Notes under the pieces: generated by a model
Told to the model about the DNA's origin: nothing
Databases searched by the model: none
Seen by the model: the letters and a program-made list of their open reading frames with translations, nothing else
Shown: in pieces, positions 36,413 to 46,969 of the stretch
How the letters are laid out: every line of letters starts with the position of its first letter
Position numbering within the stretch: position 1 is the stretch's first letter
Translations under genes and position numbers: made by a program
Source of the DNA: Erodium maritimum
Lineage: Eukaryota; Streptophyta; Magnoliopsida; Geraniales; Geraniaceae
Assembly (NCBI GenBank): GCA_963921825.1
Contig: OY997589.1
Span: 70,850,523 to 70,914,522 of the forward strand
Length of the DNA stretch: 64,000 bases
Reading direction: 5' to 3'

Positions 36413-36545
36413 GGCCGTCATGGATCCGTGACGGGCACCGTGATGGAAGACGTCACGGCTCCGTGAGGGAGACCGTGACGGCACACGTCAAGGGTCTGTG
36501 ACGTCATCCGTAACGGGGATCCTCACGGCTCCGTGACCCGATCTG
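36413..36545. repeat. Cluster of short CACGG/CCGTG palindromic repeats
   Basis: Irregular copies of cacggctccgtga and variants, alternating with gaccgtgacgg, fill about 130 bp of the LTR leader. Each unit can form a small hairpin. Non-coding. Confidence 0.75.
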
Positions 36546-37395
36546 TGGCAGACCAGTTTTGGTCCTTTTGAGTCCTATTTGAGTGTTTTTCGTTCATTTT
36601 GAAAGGTTATTTTGAACCGTTTTTTTTGGGGGTTTTAGCTTAGATGTTTGCCTCTTAAACCACCCTTGTTTAGTCTTTAATTCTAGTGTTAAATTATGTT
36701 CCTAGACCTTGTTCTCGAGCTCGGAGGAGGGGACTACACGCCGGTTGTGTGAGTGAGCTTTGGAAAGCTTTTGAGGTAGGGAAGAGTAGTAAATTTCCGC
36801 TTTTAATTATTGAATGTTAATAGTATGCATATAGGATGATAATAACCGGAAAGGTCCTAGTTCGCATATAGGATGTGATTCACTAGAATAATCGCTTTCA
36901 ATTACAATAATAACCGGAAGAGTCTTAGTTTGCATATAGGATGTGATTCACTAGATTAATCGCTTTCAGTTATGGGAAATTGTCGTGCTGGTAGAATGGT
37001 CATGTCGAGCCTTAGGGTTGATTGTGGTTGTGTTGGATTGTGATATTTAGTCCTCAAATGTGGATGCATGTTCCATAGTTTGATTAACATAAGAGTCTTA
37101 TTAAACTATATGACTTATGATAAGCATGATATGAATGATTACTTGGTGACATGATTGGTTGAGTGATTGTGTTGAACGATTATATGATTGTGTCTTGTGA
37201 TATGATCGGGTGAGTGATAGACCGATGGGACGTGTTTGGTAAGTCATGCCGGTAAGCTTGGTTGATATCTTGAGTTTGTTGTATTGTGATTTGTTTGGTA
37301 TTGTGTGTCATTGTTTTTTACTTGCCCCGAGGGTGTTTCCTGGAAGATATCCGACCGAGGGGGTATGCCGGTACGATATGTTTACATTGTTGTTT

Positions 37396-37565
37396 CACCC
37401 CGATGGTACGTGTTCCGGGAAGACCTAGACCGAGGGATATTCCGGTATGGTATATTGTTGTCTTATCCCGATGCTACGTGTTCCGGGAAGACCTAGGCCG
37501 GGGGATATTCCGGTATGGTATATTGTTGTCTCATCCCGATGCTACGTGTTCCGGGGAGACTTGTT
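37396..37565 (+). repeat. 68-bp minisatellite in Gypsy LTR
   Basis: Starts of cgatg(g/c)tacgtgttccggg at about 37401, 37469 and 37537, a 68-bp period, with ccgagggatattccggtatgg in each unit. A related half unit precedes it at about 37325-37380. Confidence 0.83.
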
Positions 37566-39253
37566 TGTTCTGGTACGATATGTGTGTTGGTGTGTGGATC
37601 AGAGTCTTGTGGTTTAATTATCTATATTTCGGTACTCTTTGATGATTAAGTTGTCTCCCCGTTGACAACTTAATCATCAACGAGTTGTTATTTTATTAAA
37701 TGTTGCAATTCCTTCGATCTCTAATTGTATTGTCTTTTGGTAATCGTTCTAATCGAGAATTTTGGAAATAAAGCGGGGGTCCTTTTCCTTTTACTACTTT
37801 TTCCTACCGAACGTAAGCTCACCTCCTTTTGTGTTTACTGTTTTTACAGGTTTCGTTGATGAGTAGACCTAGAGGTGGTCTCAGGGCTCGGGAGCTCCTT
37901 GAGGATCCGGGTGGTTATATGCATTAGAGACGTACTTCCCTTTTGTATCAAACTATGTTTTCCGTTACTTTGTTGGATTGAGCGTTTGACTCTTAACTTT
38001 GGAGTTGTTATTTTGGAACTAAAATATGGAATTTAATTTCGTTTAAACTTACTTTTATCTATTGTTTTATTTTATATTTCCTAGTTCACGTCTCGAGTAC
38101 GGTCAAAACCGGATTTGGGGCGTGACAAGGAGGGATGGAGTAAACGTATGAGGGTGCGTGCCAGAACAGCGGAGAGGGACCGGACAGTAGCCGGGAGTAA
38201 GGACCGGACAGCAACCGGGAGAGGTAGAGCCTGCATCAGAGTGAGGCACGGCGAGAAAAGGATGAAACCCTAGGTCTAGCCTCCAAAAGATGTGTAAACC
38301 CTAGCAGAGCCATACTCCAGATTATACAAATTATTAGAACTTATACATAGCTTTATTCATCTTCTTTTAAAAATATAGCTTTATTCATCATAAGAGCATA
38401 AAGCTATATTTCATAAGAATATATATTGAAATACAAAAAAAAATAATCAGCAAAGATTCATTAGATTGAAACCAATTCTTTGAAGTAAAGAAAAGGTAAA
38501 GAGAAAAGTCTCTCAAAAGTACAGTACAAGTGTTACTTATGACCCAAGAAAGACAAACACTCAAAGCCGCCAAAAAGACAAGAGGTACCCAACGCAAAAT
38601 TAAGACTTGCACATAAACCAAACACCTCAAAAAGGAGTACTTATGACCCAAGCTACTACATGTAGCTCATCAAAGATTAACCAACTGAAAATGAGGCTGC
38701 ATCTCAGCTCCCAACAGTTGGAAAACTCAGAAGTAGGCTAAAAAACCAAAGAGAGGCCTGAATCATAACCACCAAAAACCAAAACCACATAATAACCAAC
38801 TCAAACCTAAAAGATAATCTACCACACTCAGGAAGAAATAATCCTAAGAAAAGCTTGAAAAAGAACTACCCACACACAAAAGACAAAGTACATAAGAGAA
38901 GAAACCCAAAGAAAACCTGTCCAAACCTTACCACAGTTTCTAGACCCATCCCAACCCCACCCACAACCTAGAGACCCTAAGACAAAGCCAGAGAACAAGG
39001 AGAATAGAACAGGGGAAAATCTAGACAACTCCCTCGCCTAAGAGCCAAACCAAGAGGATAAGCTACCACAAAACACAACAATCCCCAATAGTAGAACCCT
39101 AAAAAGGGAAACTTGTCCCCTAAGTCAAGATGAAGCTCCAGAACCCCCAAGACACCAGATGAGAGAATAATCCAAAGAACGTGCAGAACCAAAAAATAAC
39201 CACGATATGACCAGATACTAGGATAATAACAACCCTGAGACTCCAAAAATCCT

Positions 39254-39547
39254 TCATTCTAGAACTCCATCTGAATAGAGAATATGACTTACATCCCAAT
39301 ACAAGGAAGAGACTAGCCTCCCAAAACAACCGTAATCCTGCTTCTTCCAAATAGTTACAAGACCCCATGAGGCTCCTATTGCATCTAAACTGACCATATG
39401 CCAACCAAAACTTAAACCAATAGAGCTGAGAAAATTGATATTATAAGTGTGCAACTTTTTTTCTTGAATAAGTATTACTGAAGGTCTATTTTTTGTTACC
39501 AAATCCTTGACAACCCTTTGTTTTTGGTCTGAAGATACACTCCTCAT
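39254..39547 (-). pseudogene. LINE-2 ORF2 endonuclease fragment
   Basis: Reads MRSVSSDQKQRVVKDLVTKN then RPSVILIQEKKL and GASWGLVTIWKKQDYG, matching the first ~95 residues of LINE-1 ORF2 (EN domain: QE near residue 33, the GA.GG.I.MWK region). It breaks off before the catalytic GDFN segment and continues into 3' UTR. Non-functional. Confidence 0.8.
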
Positions 39548-39559
39548 ATTCTAGGAGAG

Positions 39560-42301
39560 GAGCCTCATTGTAAGAGATTAGATTGGAAAGGTGGTGTGGA
39601 GAGTCTGCCCCACCTCAAGCCCACCTCCAGCCTCCACCTCTAGATCTTCTTCAAGATCTACATAGTCATCTCCTGAATCTGTCTCAAAATTTACCTTTTG
39701 ACTCATCTTTGCCTATAAGTTTTCAAATTGATTAGCAACCATCTCACCAGCTACAAAAGCTTTGATTCCAATGGCCTTGCAATACTTCTGTGGACTGTTA
39801 AATTCAATTCCTTCTTTTCTTGCAGGCTTTGTCTTCTTCTTGGTTATTGAGTCTGAGAGTTGTAGGAGTCAAGACTGGACTTCCTTCTGAGACCTTGTTC
39901 CATACACATAGGAAACTTTTGCTTTCTTTGATTTTTTTTTGTAGGTCTTATTATTTGTGTGAATGGAATAACTCTATGGAGAAAATTGGGCTTCTAAATT
40001 GAAAGAAGCAATTCCCTCCAAACCACCCTCTCCTTCTTTCAAAAAAAGTATCACTTGGCCCCACTAAACTACTTGAAGGATGGACCCTTACCATCTCATT
40101 AATGCCAGAGTAACACCATTTTCCAAGGATTGCTTTGTAGGCCTAACTTACCTACCTCTTCTTTGTTAATACCCAAAGGGTCAGAGAGAAACTCATCAGT
40201 TTGTTCCTTCCTCATCTGCTGCTATTGTTCTTCAGTTTCTGCCCTAGTCATGGCCAAAGCTTCTACTAATCCCTCTCAAACCTCTTCCAAGATCTCCTCA
40301 CTAATCTGATGAGGTTGTTATTCATTCAAATTCTTTTGAGAACTAAGAAATGTGTCTTCAACTATTAATTATGGGAGAGTTGATGAAAGAGTGTTTGATA
40401 GACTCCTACCACTTGAGAATCTTTGCCAATAATAGAAGCATTGAAGACAAACATTCCTTCCTCACCAGACCCATGTCAAGATCAGTTTATAGAACAAGAG
40501 TTTCTCTAGTGCTATTAATTGTATGAACCAAAGTCTCAAGACATTCTTTGTGTCTTCTCATGTTCCAGTAAATGTGTGGATTGATTTTGTTGTTCTTGAG
40601 ACTTGTTTACCATTACATTATATCCAACATATTCAAAACTACACTCATGTTCTTCTAAAATCTTCTCACTCTTCTCCCTTTCACTAACTTCCACAGACTA
40701 ACCATCTGTGTCCATAGAGGGTGTTTCAAATTAACTTGACTCATCATCTTCTTTTATATCTTCAACATGCTCATCTGATCTTCTTTTCATTGACCGGAAG
40801 GGGAAGAGATGATTGGAGCTAAATGATCCACCCAAGTGGAAATGGTGCTATGATGGACTGAGGGCACTCTAGTCTTAATGATTTGTGAACCAAGCTTCAG
40901 TCTTCTTTTTAAACTAGACATGGTCTATTTGTGTTAGAATATGGATTAATGTTGAGTAGTTGAAGTGTCTACTATTAAGTAGGTATGTAGGAGGTGAAGA
41001 GTCTATCATTAATGAGGTACTTAAATGCTAGTGTTACTCTATATAAATAGAGAGCTACTCTTTTTCTTTGTATTAACTTATCATCAATATATTCTCAACA
41101 TTTCCTAGTTTTACAATTTGTATGGATCAAAACATATGCAGCTTCTAAATTCCACCCCGAAAAGGTTTAGGGATGTATGTATACTACCTCACCCAAACCT
41201 TCCACTAGACTATGAAAAGTCTCATCGCACCAAGCGTGAAATGGCAGACCTTGCAAAATTACTCATTGAAAGATTCCTCCTTTTGCACACATTTTCTGCT
41301 TCTCTGGGATCAAGAAGAACCATTTTTGTAGCCATCTACCATTGTCCTTCTTCAGCTCCTTGTCAAAAGACTCATCGGGGCAAGATAAAAGGAGACATTT
41401 TTTCCCTAAAGATCTTATTTGAATCTTATAAACCCCTTCACAAGCTAATACTTCCATCATTGCCTTTGTAGAGAGATTGCAATGAGAAATAGCAAAGTGA
41501 GATCTCAATAAAAGTTCCTTATGGTTCGTCACAACCACTCCTATAGCACATCCATCGTACTCATTAGGCAAGTTTAAATCAAGAGCCGAGGTAATTTGAT
41601 ACCTCTTCTTTTTCTATTCAGTTGTAATGTGTTGAGCAATATGTTTCTTTTCTTTCCAAGCTTTTGCAACAAAAATTATGTGACCCCTCAAAAAAGACCC
41701 ATTAAGGATAAAAAATGTTGTCTTTCAGCTCTCTTCTCCTCTGAATCTAATGAAAGAAAAATAACAGCCTCTGAGGTTTGGTTTTGTCGGAGCTCTAACA
41801 GCCAACACCTCCCCCACCGAACTGAACTGTTGTTCCAGCCAAATGCAGTTAGGATTTGGTGGGACATTGCTTACAAAGACCAAGAATTCCTTCTCTCCCA
41901 GTTTTATCAGAGACCATCCTCTGTCATTTCCCTACGGATTTGGGTGAACCCAATTTGATTTTGAGCTTTTGCCCTGATCTGTGTCTTTTTCTTGTGGTCT
42001 GGTGCGAGGCTGAACTGCCATCGGGTATGGTCTGCTTTCTTTCTGACGACGTCTTTGAATACCGACGGAGGTCCTCCAATTGAGGAAGACGAAGCTCTTG
42101 TTTCTCCGGTGTTGAAAAACACTCTGCGAGTTGCTTGGTTGACCGGCCCCCAATCTTAGCTTCGTTGATAAACTTTGTAGTTCCCTTTGGTGAACATTCA
42201 TATCTGATCGGAGAAACTCCTAAGTTCCTGAGTTCTTCATCCGTATCCTTTCCCATGGAGAGAGTTTTTCTTACCGAGTAACAGGATACTTCCTCCACCA
42301 C
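39560..42301 (-). pseudogene. LINE-2 ORF1 remnant
   Basis: 41571-41263 (-) reads LRSHFAISHCNLSTKAMMEV, ACEGVYKIQIRSLGKKCLLL and DNGRWLQKWF, the second conserved block of LINE-1 ORF1. 42301-41924 (-) is a charged N-terminal frame ending in basic RKRHRSGQKLK. The part between, where the RRM should be, and the C-terminal part are broken by stops and by the solo LTR at 40932-41115. Confidence 0.7.
40932..41115 (+). repeat. 184-bp solo LTR (small copia- or TRIM-like)
   Basis: TGTTAGAATATGG...GTTTTACA, flanked by ATTTG at 40927-40931 and 41116-41120. It has a TATA-like tatataaatagagagc at about 41040 and a CT-rich stretch after it, giving promoter-like polarity on the plus strand. Its size fits LTRs of TRIM or small copia elements. 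It lies within LINE-2 ORF1. No internal domain remains, so it is either a solo LTR or an LTR-like unit. Confidence 0.78.
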
Positions 42302-42510
42302 TTTTTAGGGTATGAAGTTTGTACGTATGGCCGATGTTCTTGGTCTCTCGTGAAAAGGTACATCGCCAGAAGGAGCTTCAATCCCTCTCTTCCTCTCGGT
42401 TTCCACAGGGTACGCCTCTCTCTCTTCTTTTATTTTTCTAACTCTGTAATACAAAATTATTATCGATGTGCCAGTTACAATTTTTTTTTTGAAATAGAAG
42501 TTTTATTAGA

Positions 42511-45500
42511 TCACAGCAAATCACTATTTAGAACAGCTAATAAAACATCAGGTATAGGCGTAGTTTGCCAATCAATATCAAACCAGTCAATTGTACGTCT
42601 GACTAAAGTATGAGCTGCTACATTTGCTTCTCGACGAACGAACTCCACTTTAAAGCCCGGTAGAGAACTCAACTTCCATCTACTTTCCATGATAAGAACC
42701 CCCATCGGTGATATCAGTTGTGAGGTATCATTAATCGCCTGAACTAGGCTAAGGCAATCCAATTCAATCGTTCTGCTCTCCCAGCCCATCTCCTGGATCC
42801 AGTCCAACGTCGCATCCAGACTTAGAGCTTCCATGGTTTCTGGATCGATAGCCCTATCAAACAATACAACTCGAGCGGTTTTGGCTATACCATCTGACCC
42901 TCTACAAATCATACCATCTCCACCCTGACCATAACCCAAAATCGCCCCGTCCATATTAACCTTGATCCTCCCCTCCTCCAGTCTAACGCATGTGGTGATT
43001 CTCGGCTCAACCCTCTGAACCTGTCTGGTTTCCACCACATATGCTTCTTTCCAGTCACGAAGCATGCGTCTGGCCGCATCTCTGTTCTCTGAATCAGTTT
43101 GCAGAGTCTGCTGCCACACTCTGAGGTTGTGAGTTCGACATATCTCCCACCACAAGACCGCTACTGTTTCCGGCCGGCTCTCCCGACTCAAGTCCCAACA
43201 ATTCAGGAACCATTGCTTCATGATGGCGCCATTATTGGGTCGGATTTTGTCCTCCCTGTTCCAGACTCCCCTCGCCACTCCACAATCAAACAAAGCATGA
43301 TATTCATCCTCCATAACCCCACAAACACCACATTCATCTTGAATTGAGACATACCTTCTCCGCAAGTTGACATTCATTGGGAGCGTTCCTGAGAAAACCC
43401 ACCATACAAAATGCTTCACTTTCGGAGGCGCCTTTAAACCCCAAAATTTCTTCCAAAATATGTCCCTACTCTCCGAATTCCATATTCCCGACCTCCTTTG
43501 AATTGATTTGTAGACTTTCCTCACTAAATTTTGCCCATTTTTAATCCCCCACCAATAGCACTCATTGGGTTGTCTCGTTCTAGCTATAAGCATGGCTAGT
43601 ATGGCCTCTGTAACCGGTCCAGAGAAGGCCGTCTCCACCCTTCCTCTATTCCACCTCTTGTTATCCTGCATGAACCAAGACACTGGCAATTCTCCCACCC
43701 CTCCCCCACCACCACACCCGACACGTCCTCCATAGGAAGCCAGCTAGGATCTGCAATATGAACACTAGCGTCGACTCCCACTCGAAACCGTGCCCTTCTC
43801 CGAACTATCTCCTGCCCCACCAAAATGCTTGTCCATCCATAACTACACCCAGTTTTTGGTTTTGCCCCCAGAAAGTCAGTGGGTGGGAAATATTTAGCCT
43901 TTAGTACCCAAGCCATCAAACTATTTGGGTGTTGAAGAAGTCTCCATCCCTATTTTCCGAGCATAGCCACATTAAAATCTGCTAGATGCTTAAAACCTAG
44001 CCACCATGTGCTTTGTGGTCACAAATCAGCTCCCATCTCTTCCATTAGATCCCTTTTCTCGTTCTAGCATCGTGGCTCTACCAGTAACGATTCATGATCA
44101 TTTCTATTTCCTGAATCAACGTCTGAGGTAAAAGATGAACCCCCGTCGTGTATGTTGGAAGGGCATGAATTACTGCGTTCAAAAGCACCTCTTTTCCCGC
44201 TTTATTGAGCAACATCTCATCTCAGCCTTGGAGCCTTTTGAGAATCATGTCTTTAACGAATACCAAGCTCTAATACCCATTCCTCTGCAGAATGGATGGA
44301 AATCCCAGATACACTCCGGTATCCTATACTACCTACATCCCCAGAATACCAACTATATCTAGTTTTACTCTGTCAGAAGTGTTTGGGCTAAACATAACAG
44401 AGGATTTTTCAAAATTAACTAGCTGGCTCAAAGCCTGCTCATAGCTTGACAATATGTTCTTCCACACCAGAGCTTCCTACACAGTTGCTCGAGAGAAAAT
44501 AAAACTATCATCAGCAAAGAATAAATGTGTCACCTAGGGAGCTTAGCAAGCCACATTTATTCCCTGTATTCTATAAGTCGATTCCTCTTTTGCAATTAGT
44601 CAAGACAGACCTTCTGCACATATAATCAACAGATACGGGGATAGCGGGTCCCCTTGTTTGATGCCCCTCTCTGGGATTATAGGCCCAATCCTACGCCCCT
44701 CCGCTGTGATCCAGAGCTTCGTTGTCCTCATACAGACCATAAGCAATTTCACCCACCTCTCCGAGAAACCCATTTTGGACATGACTATCTCCAAAAATAT
44801 CCATTCAACCATGTCATACGCCTTGCTCATATCCACTTTCATAGCCATTTTATCAATATTCCCCTGCTTCTGATTCTGAATGTAATGCAAAACCTCGCCC
44901 AACACAATTATGTTATCTGTAATTAATCGTCCATCCACAAACGCACTCTGCGATTGAGAAATTATAAATGTTTAAAGAAATCTTCATTTTATTCATAATC
45001 ACTTTTATTACCACCTTGTATAGCACATTGCATAATGCTATTGGGCGAAATTCGGCCATACGGTCCGGTCTCCTCTCCTTCGATATCAATACAATGTTTG
45101 TATCATTCATGCTCCTTGGACGAATGCATGTCCGAAACACCTCTTGTACCATCTTGACTACCTCCTAACCTACAATACGCTAATAGTGATGATAGAAACT
45201 CGGGTAGTACCCATCGGATCTCGGGGCTTTCAAACCTTCCATACTAAACGCTTCTTTTCTCACCTCAGCTAGTGTCACCGGCCTCATTAAATCAATGTTC
45301 TGAGGTTCAGTAACCGATTTTGGGATGAGCTCATATATTTCATCTCCCTCCGACCCATTTGACTTAAATAGCTCTATAAAGTACTGCATTATTACCTGCT
45401 CAAGGCCGGCTCCCCACTCCCTGTAATTTTCTTTCACGTTCCTCAGCCTAAAAATCTTGTTGTGTTGCTTTCTACCCCTTGCCTTTTCCTGAAAGTACCT

Positions 45501-46559
45501 TGTATTCATATCCCTACTGTTGAGCCAAAATTGTTTGGCTCTCTGCTTCCACCTCGTATTTTTAACATGCAACAACTCATTCAGCTTACTTCGCAATTGC
45601 TGAATACGTCGACCTCTACCCTGATTCCACGGTCCAACTAAACTGACCATCTCCTCTTGGCATTTTATAATTTGCAAGTCCATTTTGTTGAAATGTTGTT
45701 TGGCCCACGCCCTTAACTGAACGGCTGCAATCCGTCCCTTATCAATCAGACTTTTCTGCGAATTATTATCCCAAACCGAACTCAGAATTTGCTCACAGCC
45801 AGCATCTCTTTTCCAACTCCGGTCAAACTTAAAACCTATTTCCGCCCGAGTTTGTCTCTCCTTCTCTCTAAAAAATAAAATAGGGGCATGATCTGACGTG
45901 GATAGCCCCCCATGTTGGAGTATAGTGTTAGGGAACTTCAACAACCATTCTCTATTTATCACTGACCTATCATGCTGAGCTTCTATCCCATCCACCTTGT
46001 GTCTACCTGTTTCCCATGCATATCTATGTCTAATGATCTCGACATCTTGTAGATGGTTGTCCTCTAGTGCCTCTCAAAATCCTGTTAAAAGTGCCCTAAG
46101 GTATGGGTTACCCCCTCTAACATCCTTCTAACTCAACACGTTATTAAAATCTCCAAACATAAACCACGGGTGCCCTTGAACTTGAGCAAGCATTCTGATC
46201 AGTGCCCATGTCAGATGCCTCGTATCTCTTCTGGTTTCCCCATAAATTCCTGTTACATGGATCGCGTCACCATCTTCCAATTTATACAACAGATCGATGT
46301 AGTCATGAGAATAATTTTTTAACATCCCGTCATCCTTATTTTTCCATAGCATGGAAATACCTCCACTTTCACCTCTATCTTCAACAATAAACCCCCCTTC
46401 CATCCCTGTACTTCCCCTGATACCTTGAGTAATCTCCTCCTGACACTTCGTCTCACTCAAAGAAACAATGTTGGGTTTCTTTCGGGTTATCAACCCTATA
46501 AGGAACTATCTCGCCCCGAGGTTCCCAAGCCCCCGACAGTTCCACTCCAACGCTATCAT
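42511..46559 (-). pseudogene. LINE-3 ORF2: EN, RT, zf-RVT, RNase H, broken
   Basis: ATG at 46559 (MIALEWNCRGLG); the length to the stop at 42511 is about 1350 codons, full size for RNase H-bearing plant LINEs. Endonuclease 46493-45900 (ETKCQE, GIYGE, GDFNNVL, STSDHAPIL). RT 45152-44100 ([48 protein letters not shown]). zf-RVT near 43300 (CGVC...H...C). RNase H 43000-42520 (NMDGA, ETMEAL, ELDCLSLVQAI, REANVAAHTL), with the acidic residues present. Stops and frameshifts at about 46517, 46128, 45180, 44913, 44470 and 43930-43700 disable it. The RNase H part is an open frame of 395 codons. Confidence 0.88.
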
Positions 46560-46969
46560 TTAGACTAAGCAACCCTCACCAAAACCTGTATTGATCCAGT
46601 ATCTGTCGCAGGAATTTCTCAAGACTTCAGTACATTCTCAACATCCTCCACTTCTCCGCTTTTTCTCTTCCCCAAAACAACATTCTGCTAATCCGACCTC
46701 ACTTTTTCTCCAATCCCATTCGAAGCCTTCACCTTATGTCTCCATTTTTTAAGTCTCGGGCCTATATTTTCCCCACAACACTTGTCTAGTCTGCCGCCTT
46801 AACCTGGCCTGAAGCATTTTGATTCTACAACAACCCCTTCTCCCCAACCAGGAATCCCGACTTCTCCAATCTCCCATCTCCATCAATGATCATCAACTTA
46901 TTAATCTGGACCTGTTCGTCTCCAATAGAGTCTACATCCTTGCCCATTTTCTGTTTACTTTGAACTTCA

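Larger units (their letters stand above)
31644..38127. mobile_element. Rearranged Gypsy (Tekay-like) element with inverted interior
   Basis: Outer ends are a plus-orientation LTR start (TGGAAGAACCGCCCC, 31644) and end (GATTTGGGGCGTGACA, 38127), flanked by AGGAG at 31639-31643 and 38128-38132. Inside, after about 50 bp of LTR, the sequence flips: about 31695-31877 is the LTR start in minus orientation, followed by a minus polypurine tract (31878-31890) and minus pol (31900-31948, then 34782-35590). At about 35587 plus-orientation LTR resumes and runs to 38127. Most of the 5' internal region (gag, protease, RT) is absent. A solo LTR with its own TSD sits at 31954-34776. The order cannot come from a normal insertion alone. 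Confidence 0.82.
35587..38127 (+). repeat. Gypsy LTR, 5'-truncated, plus orientation
   Basis: Begins within the LTR at gtcattcaggacctttcc (about 97 bp into the LTR by comparison with 31877) and runs to GGGGCGTGACA at 38127. It holds a possible splice donor (aaaggtaagt, about 36082), two tandem arrays, and the conserved element gaacgtaagctca at about 37808 with a pyrimidine tract and AG at 37836-37849. The open frames 37246-37642 are translated repeats, not genes. Confidence 0.82.
30803..38318 (-). mobile_element. Non-coding LINE-tailed retroelement, split by Gypsy insertion
   Basis: A perfect 18-bp duplication agattatacaaattatta lies at 30785-30802 and 38319-38336. The inner left end on the minus strand is an A-rich LINE-type tail (…ttcgctcaaaaaataataa, about 30803-30835). 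The 5' end is at 38318. Removing the Gypsy insertion (31644-38132) leaves about 1.03 kb: 30803-31643 and 38133-38318. It holds no RT or endonuclease. The frame 31129-31728 (-) crosses the Gypsy junction and is not a gene. A 20-G run lies at 31594-31613. The exact TSD dates it as younger than its eroded neighbours but older than the Gypsy inside it. Confidence 0.82.
38437..42447 (-). mobile_element. LINE-2: RRM-type LINE with RT region deleted
   Basis: Minus strand: ORF1 remnants from about 42260 to 39560, the start of ORF2 endonuclease (39547-39254), then directly 3' UTR-like sequence to the tail ttgctgattatttttt at about 38437-38450. The RT, about 3 kb in LINE-1, is missing. The ORF1 block is closely related to LINE-1, so both belong to one group. 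aatacaaaa at 38430-38438 and 42448-42456 may be the TSD, but is A-rich and weak. A 184-bp solo LTR is nested at 40932-41115. Confidence 0.78.

Noticed and set aside
37246..37642. Three overlapping plus-strand frames with repeated peptide blocks
   Set aside because: Translations of the 68-bp LTR minisatellite in three frames.
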